In this document: positions 1-10,086 of the stretch, piece by piece | Layout of the letters: every line of letters begins with the position of its first letter | Position numbering within the stretch: the stretch's first letter is position 1 | NCBI GenBank assembly: GCA_021495925.1 | Contig: JAKEKT010000049.1 | Coordinates: 124,001 to 188,000, forward strand | Direction: 5' to 3' | Length of the DNA stretch: 64,000 nucleotides | Source of the DNA: Diplodia intermedia | Taxonomy: Eukaryota; Ascomycota; Dothideomycetes; Botryosphaeriales; Botryosphaeriaceae | Translations under genes and position numbers: made by a program | The notes under the pieces: model-generated | What the model was told of the DNA's origin: nothing | The model's database searches: none | Seen by the model: the letters and a program-made list of their open reading frames with translations, nothing else

Positions 1-2323
1 CGCCGCCAGGAGCGCCGCCGCTTCCTGGTGGTCGCCGCGGACCTGGATTCTTGCCCCAGCCTGGCTACGCTGCGCAAAAGGTTGGTCTTGCCGTTGCTAG
101 GCCGAAGAAGAAGCTCAAGGCGCTGCATTGGGAGAAGGTCGACACTCCTCAGGTTACCATGTGGGCATCGCACACTCCCACCCACGAGGCCAAGGAAGAG
201 AAGTACCGTGAACTCTCCAAGAGGGGTGTGCTTGATGAGGTCGAGAAGCTGTTCTTGGCCAAGGAGATCAAGCAGATTGCGAAGAAGCAGTCGGCCAAGA
301 ACGACAAGAAGCAGCTGATCTCGAACGATTTGGTGAAGGGCTTCCACGTCGCATTTGCCAAGTTCAACCAACTCTCAGCCGACGAGCTGGTTCGCATGAT
401 TATCCATTGCGACAAGCCCATCCTCGAGAGCGATGTCGTCATCGAATTCTTGCAGAGGAACGAGCTCTGCGTTATTCCCGAGCAAGTCGCGAAGTCGATG
501 GCAGCGTATGCTAAGGATTGGACGGGACCCGATGCTGCCAATGCCACGCGTGAATCGGATCCGAACGACCTGACCAGGGAAGATCAGATCTATCTGTACA
601 CTGCCTACGAGTTGCACCACTACTGGAAGGCGCGTATGCGCGCTCTTGAACTTACGAGGACGTACGAGAGCGAATATACCGACATCTTCAACAAGCTCCA
701 GGAGGTTGTCAAGGTTTCCGACTCCCTGCGCGATTCCGTCTCGTTGATGAACGTTCTCGGCCTGATTCTGGACATTGGTAACTACATGAACGACGCAAAC
801 AAGCAAGCCACCGGTTTCAAGCTGTCCTCGCTCGCTCGTCTTGGCATGGTCAAGGACGACAAGAACGAATCTACCTTTGCCGACCTCGTGGAGCGTATCG
901 TGCGCACCCAGTACCCCGAGTGGGAGGGTTTCGTGGATGAGATCAACGGCGTCATTCCTGCGCAGAAGATAAATGTCGAGCAGCTCAGCACCGATGCGAA
1001 GAAATACATCGACAACATCAAGAACGTACAAGCCAGCATCGATAACGGTAACCTGAGCGACCCGAAGAAGTTCCATCCCGAGGACCGTGTCAGCATCATC
1101 GTTCAGCGTGTTATGAAGGACGCCCGCCGCAAGGCCGAGGCGATGGCGGACTACCTGGAGGACATGAAGAAGACGTATAACGACATTTTGACGTTTTATG
1201 GTGAAGACCCGACGGACGAAAATGCACGGAGGGAGTTCTTCGCCAAGCTGGCCGTCTTCGTTAATGAGTGGAAGGTAAGTTTGGCAGCGTTTTCTTTTTC
1301 ATTGACGAATTTGCTAACTTTCCTGTGTAGAAATCCAGGGAGAAGAACGTCAGGTGGGAGGAAACCCGCCGCCGGAACGAGGAGTCGATGCGCCGCAAGG
1401 CTGCCCAAGCCGCCCCGCGCTCGCCAACGATGGACGGCCCGCTACTCAGCCCTGCATCGACAGGCGCCATGGACACGCTACTGGAGAAGTTGCGTGCTGC
1501 CGCACCGCAGGCTCGCGATCAGCGCGATCGTCGCCGTCGCGCCCGTCTCAAGGATCGTCACCAGGTCCGCGTGGCCAGTGGCCAAAAGGTGCCCGATATG
1601 TCAGGGGAAGGCGACGAAGAAGGTGGCAGTGTGGGCAATGGCCTTCTCAGTCCAAACAGCATTGCCTCGGGCGATAACAGCGGCGACACGGGCGCCGATG
1701 GCGAAGAGAAGGAAAAGAAGGACGGTGGCAACAGCGAAGGCGAGGACATTGCTGACCGCGCGGCCGTCATGTTGCAGGGTCTTCGGGGCGACGAAGTCTC
1801 CGAAGTACCTGGTAGAGAGGATAGCATTCGCGTCCGGAGAAGGAGAGAAAATGCCGGCACTGAGCGGGATGCAAGGAGGAGAAGGCGCGCGCGCCAGGGC
1901 GGCAGCACGGTTGACGAATCTATCAAAGAGGAACCTGGGACCGCCACCGGCGACGGTGAGAATGGGACGGATTCGCGACCAGGCACCGGGCACTCCAGAC
2001 CAGGAACCGCGCACACAGAGGCAACAACGACTGATTCGGTGGCCGATTCAGAGCAGACGAAGCCGGATACAGAGCCCGACACAGACGGCGATAGGACTTT
2101 GCTACCGAGCCCGCCGCCAGAGAAACAGGACGACGACGAGCCAATGCCGGATGCCGATGCCGACGATGACACGGATGGGCCAAAGGCGGACGAGGAGGAT
2201 GAGTCTAAGGAGGAGAATGGCCGGCCGGAGTCACCGCTGCCGACTCCAGTCACCATTGTCAGCCCGCCTAGCCCGGGCAAGGAGAAGGACGAGCCAATGA
2301 CGGTATCAAAGGACGACGAATAA
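1..2323 (+). CDS. BNI1: Formin (SepA/Bni1 type), C-terminal part with FH1 tail, FH2 and DAD; 5' end outside window
   Basis: This is the C-terminal part of a diaphanous-related formin, which nucleates and elongates actin filaments for polarity, septation and hyphal growth. CDS is join(<3..1274,1331..2323); the 56-bp GT-AG intron sits in phase 0 and is clear (GTAAGT donor, TGTAG acceptor). The frame is open from the left edge, so the gene starts outside. About 754 residues are visible: the end of a proline-rich FH1 (PPPLPGG), then FH2 beginning around KKKLKALHWEK and containing LNVLGLILDIGNYMND, and after the intron a basic tail with a diaphanous autoregulatory motif, MDTLLEKLRAA followed by RDRRRRARL, coded from 1469. 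The last 300 residues are acidic and disordered. SepA/Bni1 proteins usually have 1,700-1,950 residues, so the GBD/FH3 half is missing here. Family assignment is very secure. Confidence 0.95.
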
Positions 2324-4045
2324 GTTTGGAGATGCTCGCGACGTTGTAATTACCACGATACCCTTTTCCTGTCCGTTCCGCGCATCTCGGCCGTTCTGGT
2401 TTTCTTCCGCCAATGAAATCTCAGATACCCAGACTTACCTCCCCAGCTTGGCAAGCATCCCCGCACGCCACCTACAAAGAGAACATACTGGAGTGTACCC
2501 CGTCCGCCTTGTCCATTTTCTCGGGCTTGTTGTTTGTTTCTTGCCTTGGGCTAATGTCTTTCTTGTCTCCTTCTTCTTTGCCTCTGTGGTGCTTGTGCTC
2601 CTTCAGGCTAGATAGAGATAAACTTAGAATTGGCAGTTGCTTATTCGCGCTTCTACCAACAACTACAAGTTTTGCAAGGGCATTTGCCCGTGTTTGTGCT
2701 CGCGCATGCTCACGCATCTTTTGTTTTGTTTCGGTCCCTGTTTGTCCCCCCCTTGTTTTCTTCAGCCTTCTGTACCCAGGCTTTCTTGTTACCGCACGAA
2801 GATGATTTGGCATAGCGAGAGTGCGTTCATGGTGCTTCAGATTTGGCTGGCTTCTTACTGTACACTCTAATTGCATGCCATTTTCTGGCATTGCCTTCAT
2901 CGCACTTGTCCGCGTTTGCTTCTTTTAAAACATTTTACCGTCCCCCTTTTCTTTTTTTGTAATTCAATAGCGACTTTGACACCTCTTCTTGATGGTCGGA
3001 TGAAATGGTGGCGAGAGCACGAACAGAAACGGACGACGAAACGTACGTCTCTTGGTGATGTCCGCCACGAAGCCCTCACGACTACTCTACTTGGAGCACA
3101 CAAGAATCTTCCTCTTCTTCTTGCAAGCTCTACGATTTGTTAGGGCTTGTGCCTTTTGTTCCCGCTGTGGGTTTGATTAGGCTATTGATGCTGTGTTGGA
3201 CAAGTGCTTCCACAAAAAGTGACGAGAAGAAGAATACGGATGTATGGCGGCATGGCGCGTGATGAAAAGAGTCATTAACGGTTTTTGTGTGCTGTCTTTG
3301 TACAAAGCGTTCGAACAGTCTGGACTGTTGACCAAATTTGTTGCTTTGACGGTCCTCTCTCGGTTGGTGGGTGATGTTGATATTAGCCCTATAGATACAT
3401 GGGAACGAGTCCAGTGAAATTGCAACGACTTGCTTCCTTACCGGTGTCACGCCGGACTTACAACCGTTTCAGACAATTAGTACTGCGAGTAGAAAGCTGA
3501 GCCTTCAAGTCTATATCAGTAGAAGACCAAAGCGTCCATGGAGAACGAGAAGTCGCAGACTTGGGCCTGGTAGTGAAGTGCATGTCTGACATGGGCCACA
3601 AGCTGGCGATTGGATCAGCGAGGACAACCGTTCGGGTCAGAAATCATTATCTGTTGGAGATCTCTGGACCATCTGAGATCGCGTATTCTCCTCATCGTCA
3701 ACGGTTTGTGGGGAGATGAGAGAATGTGTTTGGATGCTCTCCGCCAGCCTATAGCTACGTGGTAGACTCAGCACTGGTACAGAACTCCGCCCGGAGGTGA
3801 GAAACAGGTGAATGTAACACGCCACAGGGTGCGCGTCCTCCGCGGCAACGCACTCGCCACCTTGGGTTAGCTGTTGCCCCGTCGAGCGTCGCCCATAAAA
3901 CGCGTCCTGCGCTGCTCCATCCGCCACAGCTTTCCCACTCCGCGACACCCTCCACCCACACTATCCCCGCACTAACACCCATATCTCCCTCACCCAGTTC
4001 CACTCCTACTCCGACCGAGCGCAGGTGGCAACGCAACCCCGCAGC
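2324..4045. other. Intergenic, 1.7 kb, no gene seen
   Basis: Holds the 3' UTR of the formin gene and the upstream region of the next gene. Much of 2500-2960 is T-rich on the + strand. An ATAAAA box lies at 3895-3900, about 150 bases before the next start codon, followed by a C/T-rich leader. Short open frames here are compositionally random and have no recognisable product. Confidence 0.6.
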
Positions 4046-6431
4046 ATGCGCAACGACAACATCGAAGTGTTCGTCCGGCGCGTAGGCGCGCGCCCGACGC
4101 GGTTCCTGGAATACGTTCGCCCCGGCCACGCGCAGAAGTTCCAGTCGCTATACATGCAAAGCTACATCGAGGCCACGTCCGATGAGCGCTTCCAGATCCA
4201 CGTGCGCCTGCACCACGGCTTCAGATACTACACGGCCACCTGCATCGAGATCCGCCTGTGGCTCGACGCCCACGACGAGCCCGACGTCTACCTGCGGACG
4301 AAGGTCGCCATACCCGCCGACGGCCACAAGTACTTTGACTTCGTTCTAAAGGACTTCGCCGTCCAGGTCGGAGATCACTGGGAGAACGGCATGCTCTGCT
4401 TCGGAGAGGTGCAAGTCGGTAAGGGAACCCGTCCGCAGGCCGGATTCTCAGGACATCCCCAAGCTTACGTTCGACATGACAGACGAGGACAAGGAGCGGT
4501 TTTACAGGAAGTCGGAGCTTAGGGACCGGTCCAAGAAGCTTGGCTCCATCCGCGTCTCCGTTCAGCGCGGCCGCCAGGACGGCGACCCTGTTGTCGTCAA
4601 GGAGCCGGAATCCGTCGACCTGGATGGCAAAGTCACGCCGACCGATCACTCGACGGGAATAAGCCATTACGTGAAGTGAGCCCCCGAGCTATCTACGCCA
4701 GAGAAGAAAGCGATGACCACTGACCTATGCTCCCCACTCCACGCAGGACCGTCAACAACCGCATCATCGACCCTCCCGCGAGCGACACGTCAGCGCTGTT
4801 CAAGCGCATCGCCGGCCCCCACGGAGAGCGCTTCACATTCGAGTTCCGCTACCGTCACCGTAGTACGTTCCCCATCCCTCCCAAACGACTCTTGCAAAGC
4901 GAGCTGACATACGGGGACAGGCGAGCTCCAGCGTCTCGGCATGATGGACGAAGACGGCCGTCGCATCGATCCCACCCCGGAGGACGACGACAACAACAAC
5001 AACAACAACGAAGACGAAGACCAAGACGACGAAGACGACGAGCTACCCATCCCGCCGACGAGCCGGAGAGCCGTCACGGCGCACAACACGACGAGCACCA
5101 CCCTTCGTCCCCCGCCCTCCTCGCTCCCGGCCTCCTCCCCGCCTCGCGTCCCCACGGCCCTTCTTCCGCCGCCGCCGCCATCCACGTCTTCCCCGCAACC
5201 TCTTCTTCCCTCCAGCCCGCTCTCCGGCCACAGCAGCACGAAGAAGAAGGAGGAGGAGCGGGCCCGCCTCCTCCTCCCCGGCGCCCAGTCGTCGTCGTCG
5301 ATCTCGTCCTCTCGCCACCACCACAACCTCCCCTCCCACGCCGCACCCTCCTCAGGCCCGCCGTCGTCGTTGTCGTCGTCATCTCCCCACCCGCACAAGA
5401 GGCGCCGCCTCCTCCTCCCTCCCGCCGCCATCGCCGCCTCCCGGCTGGAGAACCGCGGCGCATCCCCGCTGCCGCTGCCGTCGGCGCCTTCGTCCTCCCC
5501 GGCCACGAGCAGCCACGGCGGCGGACCGCCCATCGATCTCACGCGCAGCATTTCTCCTCCGGTGGCGTTGCCTCCGTCGACAAGGAGGTCGGTGACAGTG
5601 CCGCCGCCGCCGCATCCCACGCCTACGGCTACGCCCTCGATCAACGGCGGCGGCAGCTCTTCGTCTCCGTTGACCGCGAAGCCGCAGTCGCAGCAGCGTG
5701 CTCCGACGCCGTTCCCGTTCCCGTTCGCGTTCTCGTTCCCGACGACGACGAGTACGACGAGTACGACGTTCTCCTCGTCCTCCGCCGCCGCCGCGAACGA
5801 CGACGCGGGTGCGTCCGTCCCGACGAGCAGCAGCGGCGGCGGCGACAGCGGGCTGCCCTTGGCTCCTACTCCTACTCTATCGTCATCGTCCACCGCATTG
5901 CCGTCGTCATCTGCTACCGCTACCGCCACCGCCGCTGCGGCGCCGCCGACAAACGCGCTTTCTCCCCCTCCCCCGCCGCCGCCGCCGACGACGACGACGC
6001 GGGACAACGACAACGACAACGACGCCACGCCACCCTTCCCGACCGCTTCGTCTTCTTCCTCCCTGGCTGAGTTCCTCATGAACGCGGCTGGCGGAGGCGA
6101 CGCCGCCGCCATGAGCAGGGCGGAGCTAGAGATGGAGCTGCGCCGCATGCAGCTGCAGCAGGACGCGTTCGAGCTGGAGCGGAGGCAGCTGGAGGTGCGG
6201 CGGAGGCAGATGGAGTGCCGGATCCTGCTCGAGCGGATGAAGAGGGCGGAGCGGGAGGATGAGGGGGAGGAGGGGCAGGGGCAGGGGCAGGGGCAACAGG
6301 GGCAGCAGCAATTTGAACAGGTTGGTGGGGGTCAGCAGCGGCGTGATGGCGACGACCATGGCGATGGCGATGGCGATGGCGGTGGTGTTGATACCACGGC
6401 GGAGGACGACGGCTGGTCTGATGAGGTTTAG
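4046..6431 (+). CDS. DUF7918-like protein with a long Ser/Pro-rich low-complexity tail
   Basis: Proposed CDS is join(4046..4418,4483..4675,4747..4859,4921..6431), 729 residues. The first ~250 residues form a compact domain (QSYIEATSDERFQI, then KKLGSIRVSVQRG, then FTFEFRYR) that resembles the fungal DUF7918 family; its function is unknown. Introns 2 and 3 (GTGAGC..CGCAG, GTAGTA..ACAG) are well supported by phase. Intron 1 is less certain: the strong donor GTAAGG at 4419 only keeps frame with the acceptor at 4482 (GACAG), which fuses GEVQV to DEDKERF. From about residue 240 the protein is almost entirely Asn/Asp runs then Ser/Thr/Pro/Ala homopolymers, ending in a charged, probably coiled segment (coded about 6113-6250) and a Gly/Gln tail. 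The tail has a very low stop density in every frame, which explains long open frames on the opposite strand. Domain call moderate, gene existence strong. Confidence 0.72.
4982..5043. repeat. Trinucleotide microsatellite (CAA)n followed by GAC/GAA repeats inside a CDS
   Basis: About six CAA units at 4990-5009 encode an Asn run. Imperfect GAC/GAA units follow and encode Asp/Glu. Such tracts are prone to length change by slippage; the frame is kept because units are three bases. Confidence 0.85.
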
Positions 6432-6936
6432 TGAGGCCGTCTCGGGATCGGCTTGGGAGCTGAGGTATTGCGGATGCTGAAATGTTTTTTCTTTGCGAGG
6501 CAACAGCTTGTGATGATTAGCCGGGTTGGTTTCGAAGGGGTTCTCTGATATGGGGGAAATATCTTGCCTGTCCGTTTGAGGGGAATTGATTGGAAGGGGC
6601 CTAATAAATTGGATACTTGCCGACTCCGGTTAGGGAATGTAAAGTGTAATGTCTTGTGTTCGCTAAGGCTGCACTGGTGATCGTAGTACCGAATGACTCT
6701 TCGAAATAAGGGCACGGTAGGTGACAATGGACCTGTAAAATAGTATAGGTGTCCTCCCAACAAAGCGCACGACAACTTGCTCCATTGTATAACATCCAGC
6801 TACCCATAAGGCAGGTAGATAATGCCGGGTATAAACTAATATCATTCTCCCTTGCCACTCGAACGCCATCGCTATGCACATGCGTAGACACCATACGCTC
6901 AAAATGTAAGAAAAAACCAAGACCAGCCCAGAAACC
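6432..6936. other. Convergent intergenic region (3' ends of two genes)
   Basis: Lies between the stop of the DUF7918-like gene (+) and the stop of MED6 (-). An AATAAA hexamer at 6603-6608 on the + strand, about 170 bases after the upstream stop, is a plausible polyadenylation signal. Nothing else seen. Confidence 0.5.
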
Positions 6937-8102
6937 TTACGCGGCTTTCCCAGGCGTCGCACCAGCGGTCGGAGTGGCCGGGCTGGTGGGTGCGGTACCA
7001 GCTCTACTCTTGCTCCTTTTGATCTTCGTTGGCTTCTTGCTTGGGGCTGGAACGGTGACTGAAATATCTGGGCTAGCAGCAAGAGCAGGCGTGCCGGGCT
7101 TGCTGTCTGTTTTGGTTCCGTCGGCGGCACCGGAATTCGACAGCTTCGCAGCAGCCGCGGCCGCGGCCGCCTCGGCCTGCTTGGTTTGCGTCTGCTGGAT
7201 GTGACGCGCCGTAGCGCTGAAGTGGAATGAGCCCGGCTCACCGATGATGGGATTACTGTCCATGAACTCGTCTTTGTATTGGTTGAAGAGGCGGAAGGAT
7301 TGCGTCAAGGCGTGCATGGATGTTGCAGCTGCTGCGGCATTTGTGTTCTTGGCCTTTTGCGATTGCTGTATATCACCAGGCTGGTTCTGTGATGATGCAG
7401 GCGCATCGTTCATGTCAATGGCGGAGGATGACTCGCCAGTAGGACTGCCGGCACGACTCGAGCGGCGGGAGGCATTTGCAGAGGCGTTGGTCTGCTTGAC
7501 AGAGGTTGACGGAGGGTAGTAGGTATATCCACGGCCAGACGTGTAGATGGGAAGAGACGATGCAATAGAGAAGAACTTGGACAAGGAGGTGGTAGCAGCA
7601 AGCTGGAGCAAGAGGGTGTTAGCAAGCGCGGGGCGAGAGGGGCACGGTACATATTGAGGCAGGGAAGGCTGACAATCTTGTTCCCAATAATATCCTCCAG
7701 AGATGCAGCTTGGTATATGTTCTCTCCAATCAAGTAGTATGTGCCCAGCACCGTCAGCTCGTCGTCATGGTTATGGCGCTTCCGGCGGTGTTGTTTGCGG
7801 AAAACATAAATGCCCGTGTCGGTGCCATCGGGACGAAGCTCGGGCTCGGCGGCGACCATGAACTCAAGGCCCTGCATGGCGCGCAGGCGCAGCTCGAACT
7901 GGTCGCGATCGGTGAGCCACGGCTCGCCTTTGTGCTGCATGAAGAGGGCCCAGTTGTTGGAGGTGCGATCGAAGAAATCGGACTCCATGAAGTACAGGTG
8001 CACCGTCTTGCTGTGCAGGCCGCCGAAGTACTGCAGGTTGTTGAGGGCGACGGGGCTGCGCCATTGGCGCTCGTCGAGCGGCGTCTCCTGGATCTGGGCC
8101 AT
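6937..8102 (-). CDS. MED6: Mediator complex subunit 6 (Med6)
   Basis: Med6 is a head-module subunit of Mediator, linking transcription activators to RNA polymerase II in the nucleus. CDS is complement(join(6937..7602,7674..8102)), 364 residues. The N-terminal Med6 fold is clear: EWRSP-type start (RQWRSPVALN), NLQYFGGLH, FYDRTSNN-like FFDRTSNN, MQGLEFMVA and GTYYLIGENIYQA. The join IGNKI-LAATTSLSKFFS reproduces the family pattern and keeps phase 0. It needs a weak donor, GTCAGC at 7673, with acceptor CTCCAG and a CTAAC branch site about 15 bases upstream of it. The better-looking donor GTACCG at 7650 breaks the frame. The C-terminal third is Ala/Ser/Thr-rich and disordered, ending in a Lys/Ser-rich basic tail. 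It is divergent to the MMTA2 gene with only 260 bases between start codons. Confidence 0.92.
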
Positions 8103-8362
8103 GGCGGGGAGGCGGCGGTTGCGGCTGGGGTTGGCCGGCGGGCGGCAGCGCGGCGAAGTTGGCGCTGGTCGCGGCTCGTAGGGCTGCGCCGCGCTAGGCC
8201 GGGCCGGGATTAGCTTTCCCCGCGCTCTCGCCTGTTGTCATGGCCCGCCGGCGCGTCGCCCTCCAGATCTTCGACCAGTCACCTTCGCACGTTCGTCGAT
8301 CGCGCCGCTCCTGTCACCAGTGACTTGCAACTCAACCACCACCCGTCGATCGCCGCACTGAT
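8103..8362. promoter_or_regulatory. Shared bidirectional promoter region, MED6 / MMTA2 gene
   Basis: Only 260 bases separate the two divergent start codons, so the two transcription units must share or abut promoters. No TATA box is obvious. Confidence 0.55.
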
Positions 8363-9448
8363 ATGGATTTGGTCCAGTCCGTGCGCAAAGATGGCTCGCG
8401 GTACGTTCACTGACTCCCCCACCCCGGGCACCGCGCTGCCCGGCTTTTGTCGACAGTAGCTACTATCCCTGGTGCAAGACCCAACTCCCGAACCTGAGAA
8501 GATCAGGCACTTCAAGAAGAGCCTTGAGAACTGCTACAAGAAGCAAGCCGAGCTTGAAAATCGCCGCGAAAATGCTAAGCCGGCGCGGTCCAGGGGCTCG
8601 CAAGCCATCGGAGCCAACGTCAACGTCGAAAACATCCGCAACTCCTCCCACCGGGAGCATTACCTCGGCCATTCTGTGATTGCGCGTAAGTCCGATTGAA
8701 TGCACCTTCGCCAACTATCCCATGCTCCCACCCTGCTGTTCTCCGTGCATATGGCACTAACTGTTAAAAAGCCGTCGGTCGCGCTGAGCGCCGTCGCGAT
8801 CCGCTGTTCTGGATGCGCAACCGCCCCTCTGTCGAGGATCGCGAAGCCCTTGCCAAGGAGATCAAGGAAGTCCAGGTCAAGGACAAGATGGCCATGAACG
8901 AGAAGCTTGGACGCCCCGTCATGGAGGGCGTCGACGACATCATCAACCCGAAGCCGCCCGCCCCCCCGGCTCCCGTCGTCGCTCCCGCCCCCAAGCCGGA
9001 GCGCAAGCACAGGCATCACCATCGCCGTCACCACTCTCGTTCCCCTCGTCGTCATCACCACAGGTCGCACCGCAGCCACCGCGAGCGCAGCCGCTCTCGT
9101 GACCGTCGTCACCGCGATGCCGACCGCAGCCGTTCGCCGGACCGTCGCCATCGCCACCGCGACAGCGAGCGCCGTCACCGCAGCCGCTCCCGTGAGCACC
9201 ACCGCCGTCACCGCGATGACGAGCGCGAGCGTTCTCCGGACAGGTCCTACCGTCGCCACGACAACGAACGCGACCGCCACGACAGCCGCCCTCGCGAGAG
9301 TCACTACCGCAACCGCAACGACGAGCGTGGTTACCGCAACGAGGAGCGCAACTTCAGCCGCCGCGGCAGCAGCTCTTCGTACCAGCGCAGCCGTGACAAC
9401 GAGCGTGAGCGCGAGCTCAGCCGCCGTGGAAGCAGCGCTTCCTTCTAA
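8363..9448 (+). CDS. MMTA2 (MMTAG2-like) domain RS-rich nuclear protein
   Basis: Proposed CDS is join(8363..8400,8594..8685,8772..9448), 268 residues. The N-terminus MDLVQSVRKDGSR, the block SSHREHYLGHSVIAPVGR and the downstream KEIKEVQVKDKMAMNEKLG follow the family pattern of the kinase phosphorylation/MMTAG2 domain, whose human member is nuclear and poorly understood. The rest is a His/Arg/Ser-rich RS-like domain (many RSRDR, HRSHR, ERSRS units), as in splicing-related factors. All three phases fit. The usual Trp after PVGR is replaced (PVGRAERRRD). Intron 1 can end at 8593, as chosen because it yields the family-length domain, or at 8506, which adds 29 in-frame residues rich in Lys/Glu; an acceptor at 8456 would hit a frame conflict. 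Function: probable RNA-processing or chromatin-associated protein, by inference only. Confidence 0.78.
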
Positions 9449-10086
9449 GCCGGCTTTCAATCGCTGCAATTCAAGGTTTTCTAATTTCAATCTGGGGAGG
9501 GCGTCTCGGGCTCGATTCGATTCAAGGTACATGATACCCATACAGGAAAGGTGGCATCCATCCCGAGCTAGGTACACAGATCAATCCTAGCCTATATAAT
9601 TCTTTTGAAACTCTTCCGTCTTCCTCTCCCGTGACCGTTTGAAGCAAACTTGCGGATGCAAATACAATTCATCTCTGTTCCTTTTTTATGGTCACTTGAA
9701 GGAAAATATCCGGGTGTGGATGTGATTCTTCCATCTCACTCTCTGGGAGCAACCATCCCGGTGTAGATCCACCAGGATATGGGGTCCAACTACCCGCGCA
9801 GGTGGAGCTGTAATATCTAGTGACTGGTCGTCTCGTAATGATAGTTTCGCCGAGTACAGTTTTCTCCTCATTCATTATATGGACACTTATCCTACACATA
9901 CATACAGCGTCTAACGGAGAGCCATTTTGTTAATTTTTCCCCCTCCTTTCCCACACGCGAAAATCACATGTACATACACAAGGCACAACAGCAGCCGCCG
10001 AAAGCACCCAAAACCTCTCCTCCATCAGCTGCTCCACCTATGTATGTATCCATCTTCCATATCCCAATCCAACGACGAAAGCCTCA
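9449..10086. other. Convergent intergenic region
   Basis: 3' ends of the MMTA2 gene (+) and GPI13 (-). It contains C-rich and CA-rich stretches near 9940-10020 and one TGTACATA octamer at 9969-9976. No gene seen. Confidence 0.5.

Noticed and set aside
4790..6148. 452-codon open frame on the minus strand, Val/Asp/Ser/Gly-rich
   Set aside because: It is the complement of the low-complexity tail of the DUF7918-like gene. Its content is homopolymer runs mirrored from the repeats, and no domain is seen.
7603..7650. Shorter MED6 intron with donor GTACCG at 7650
   Set aside because: It leaves two bases over and shifts the downstream SLSKFFS frame, so it cannot give Med6.
8457..8699. Using acceptor 8456 for intron 1 of the MMTA2 gene
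   Set aside because: Given the phase-2 donor at 8400 it puts the exon in a frame that does not encode the HREHYLGHS block and stops early.
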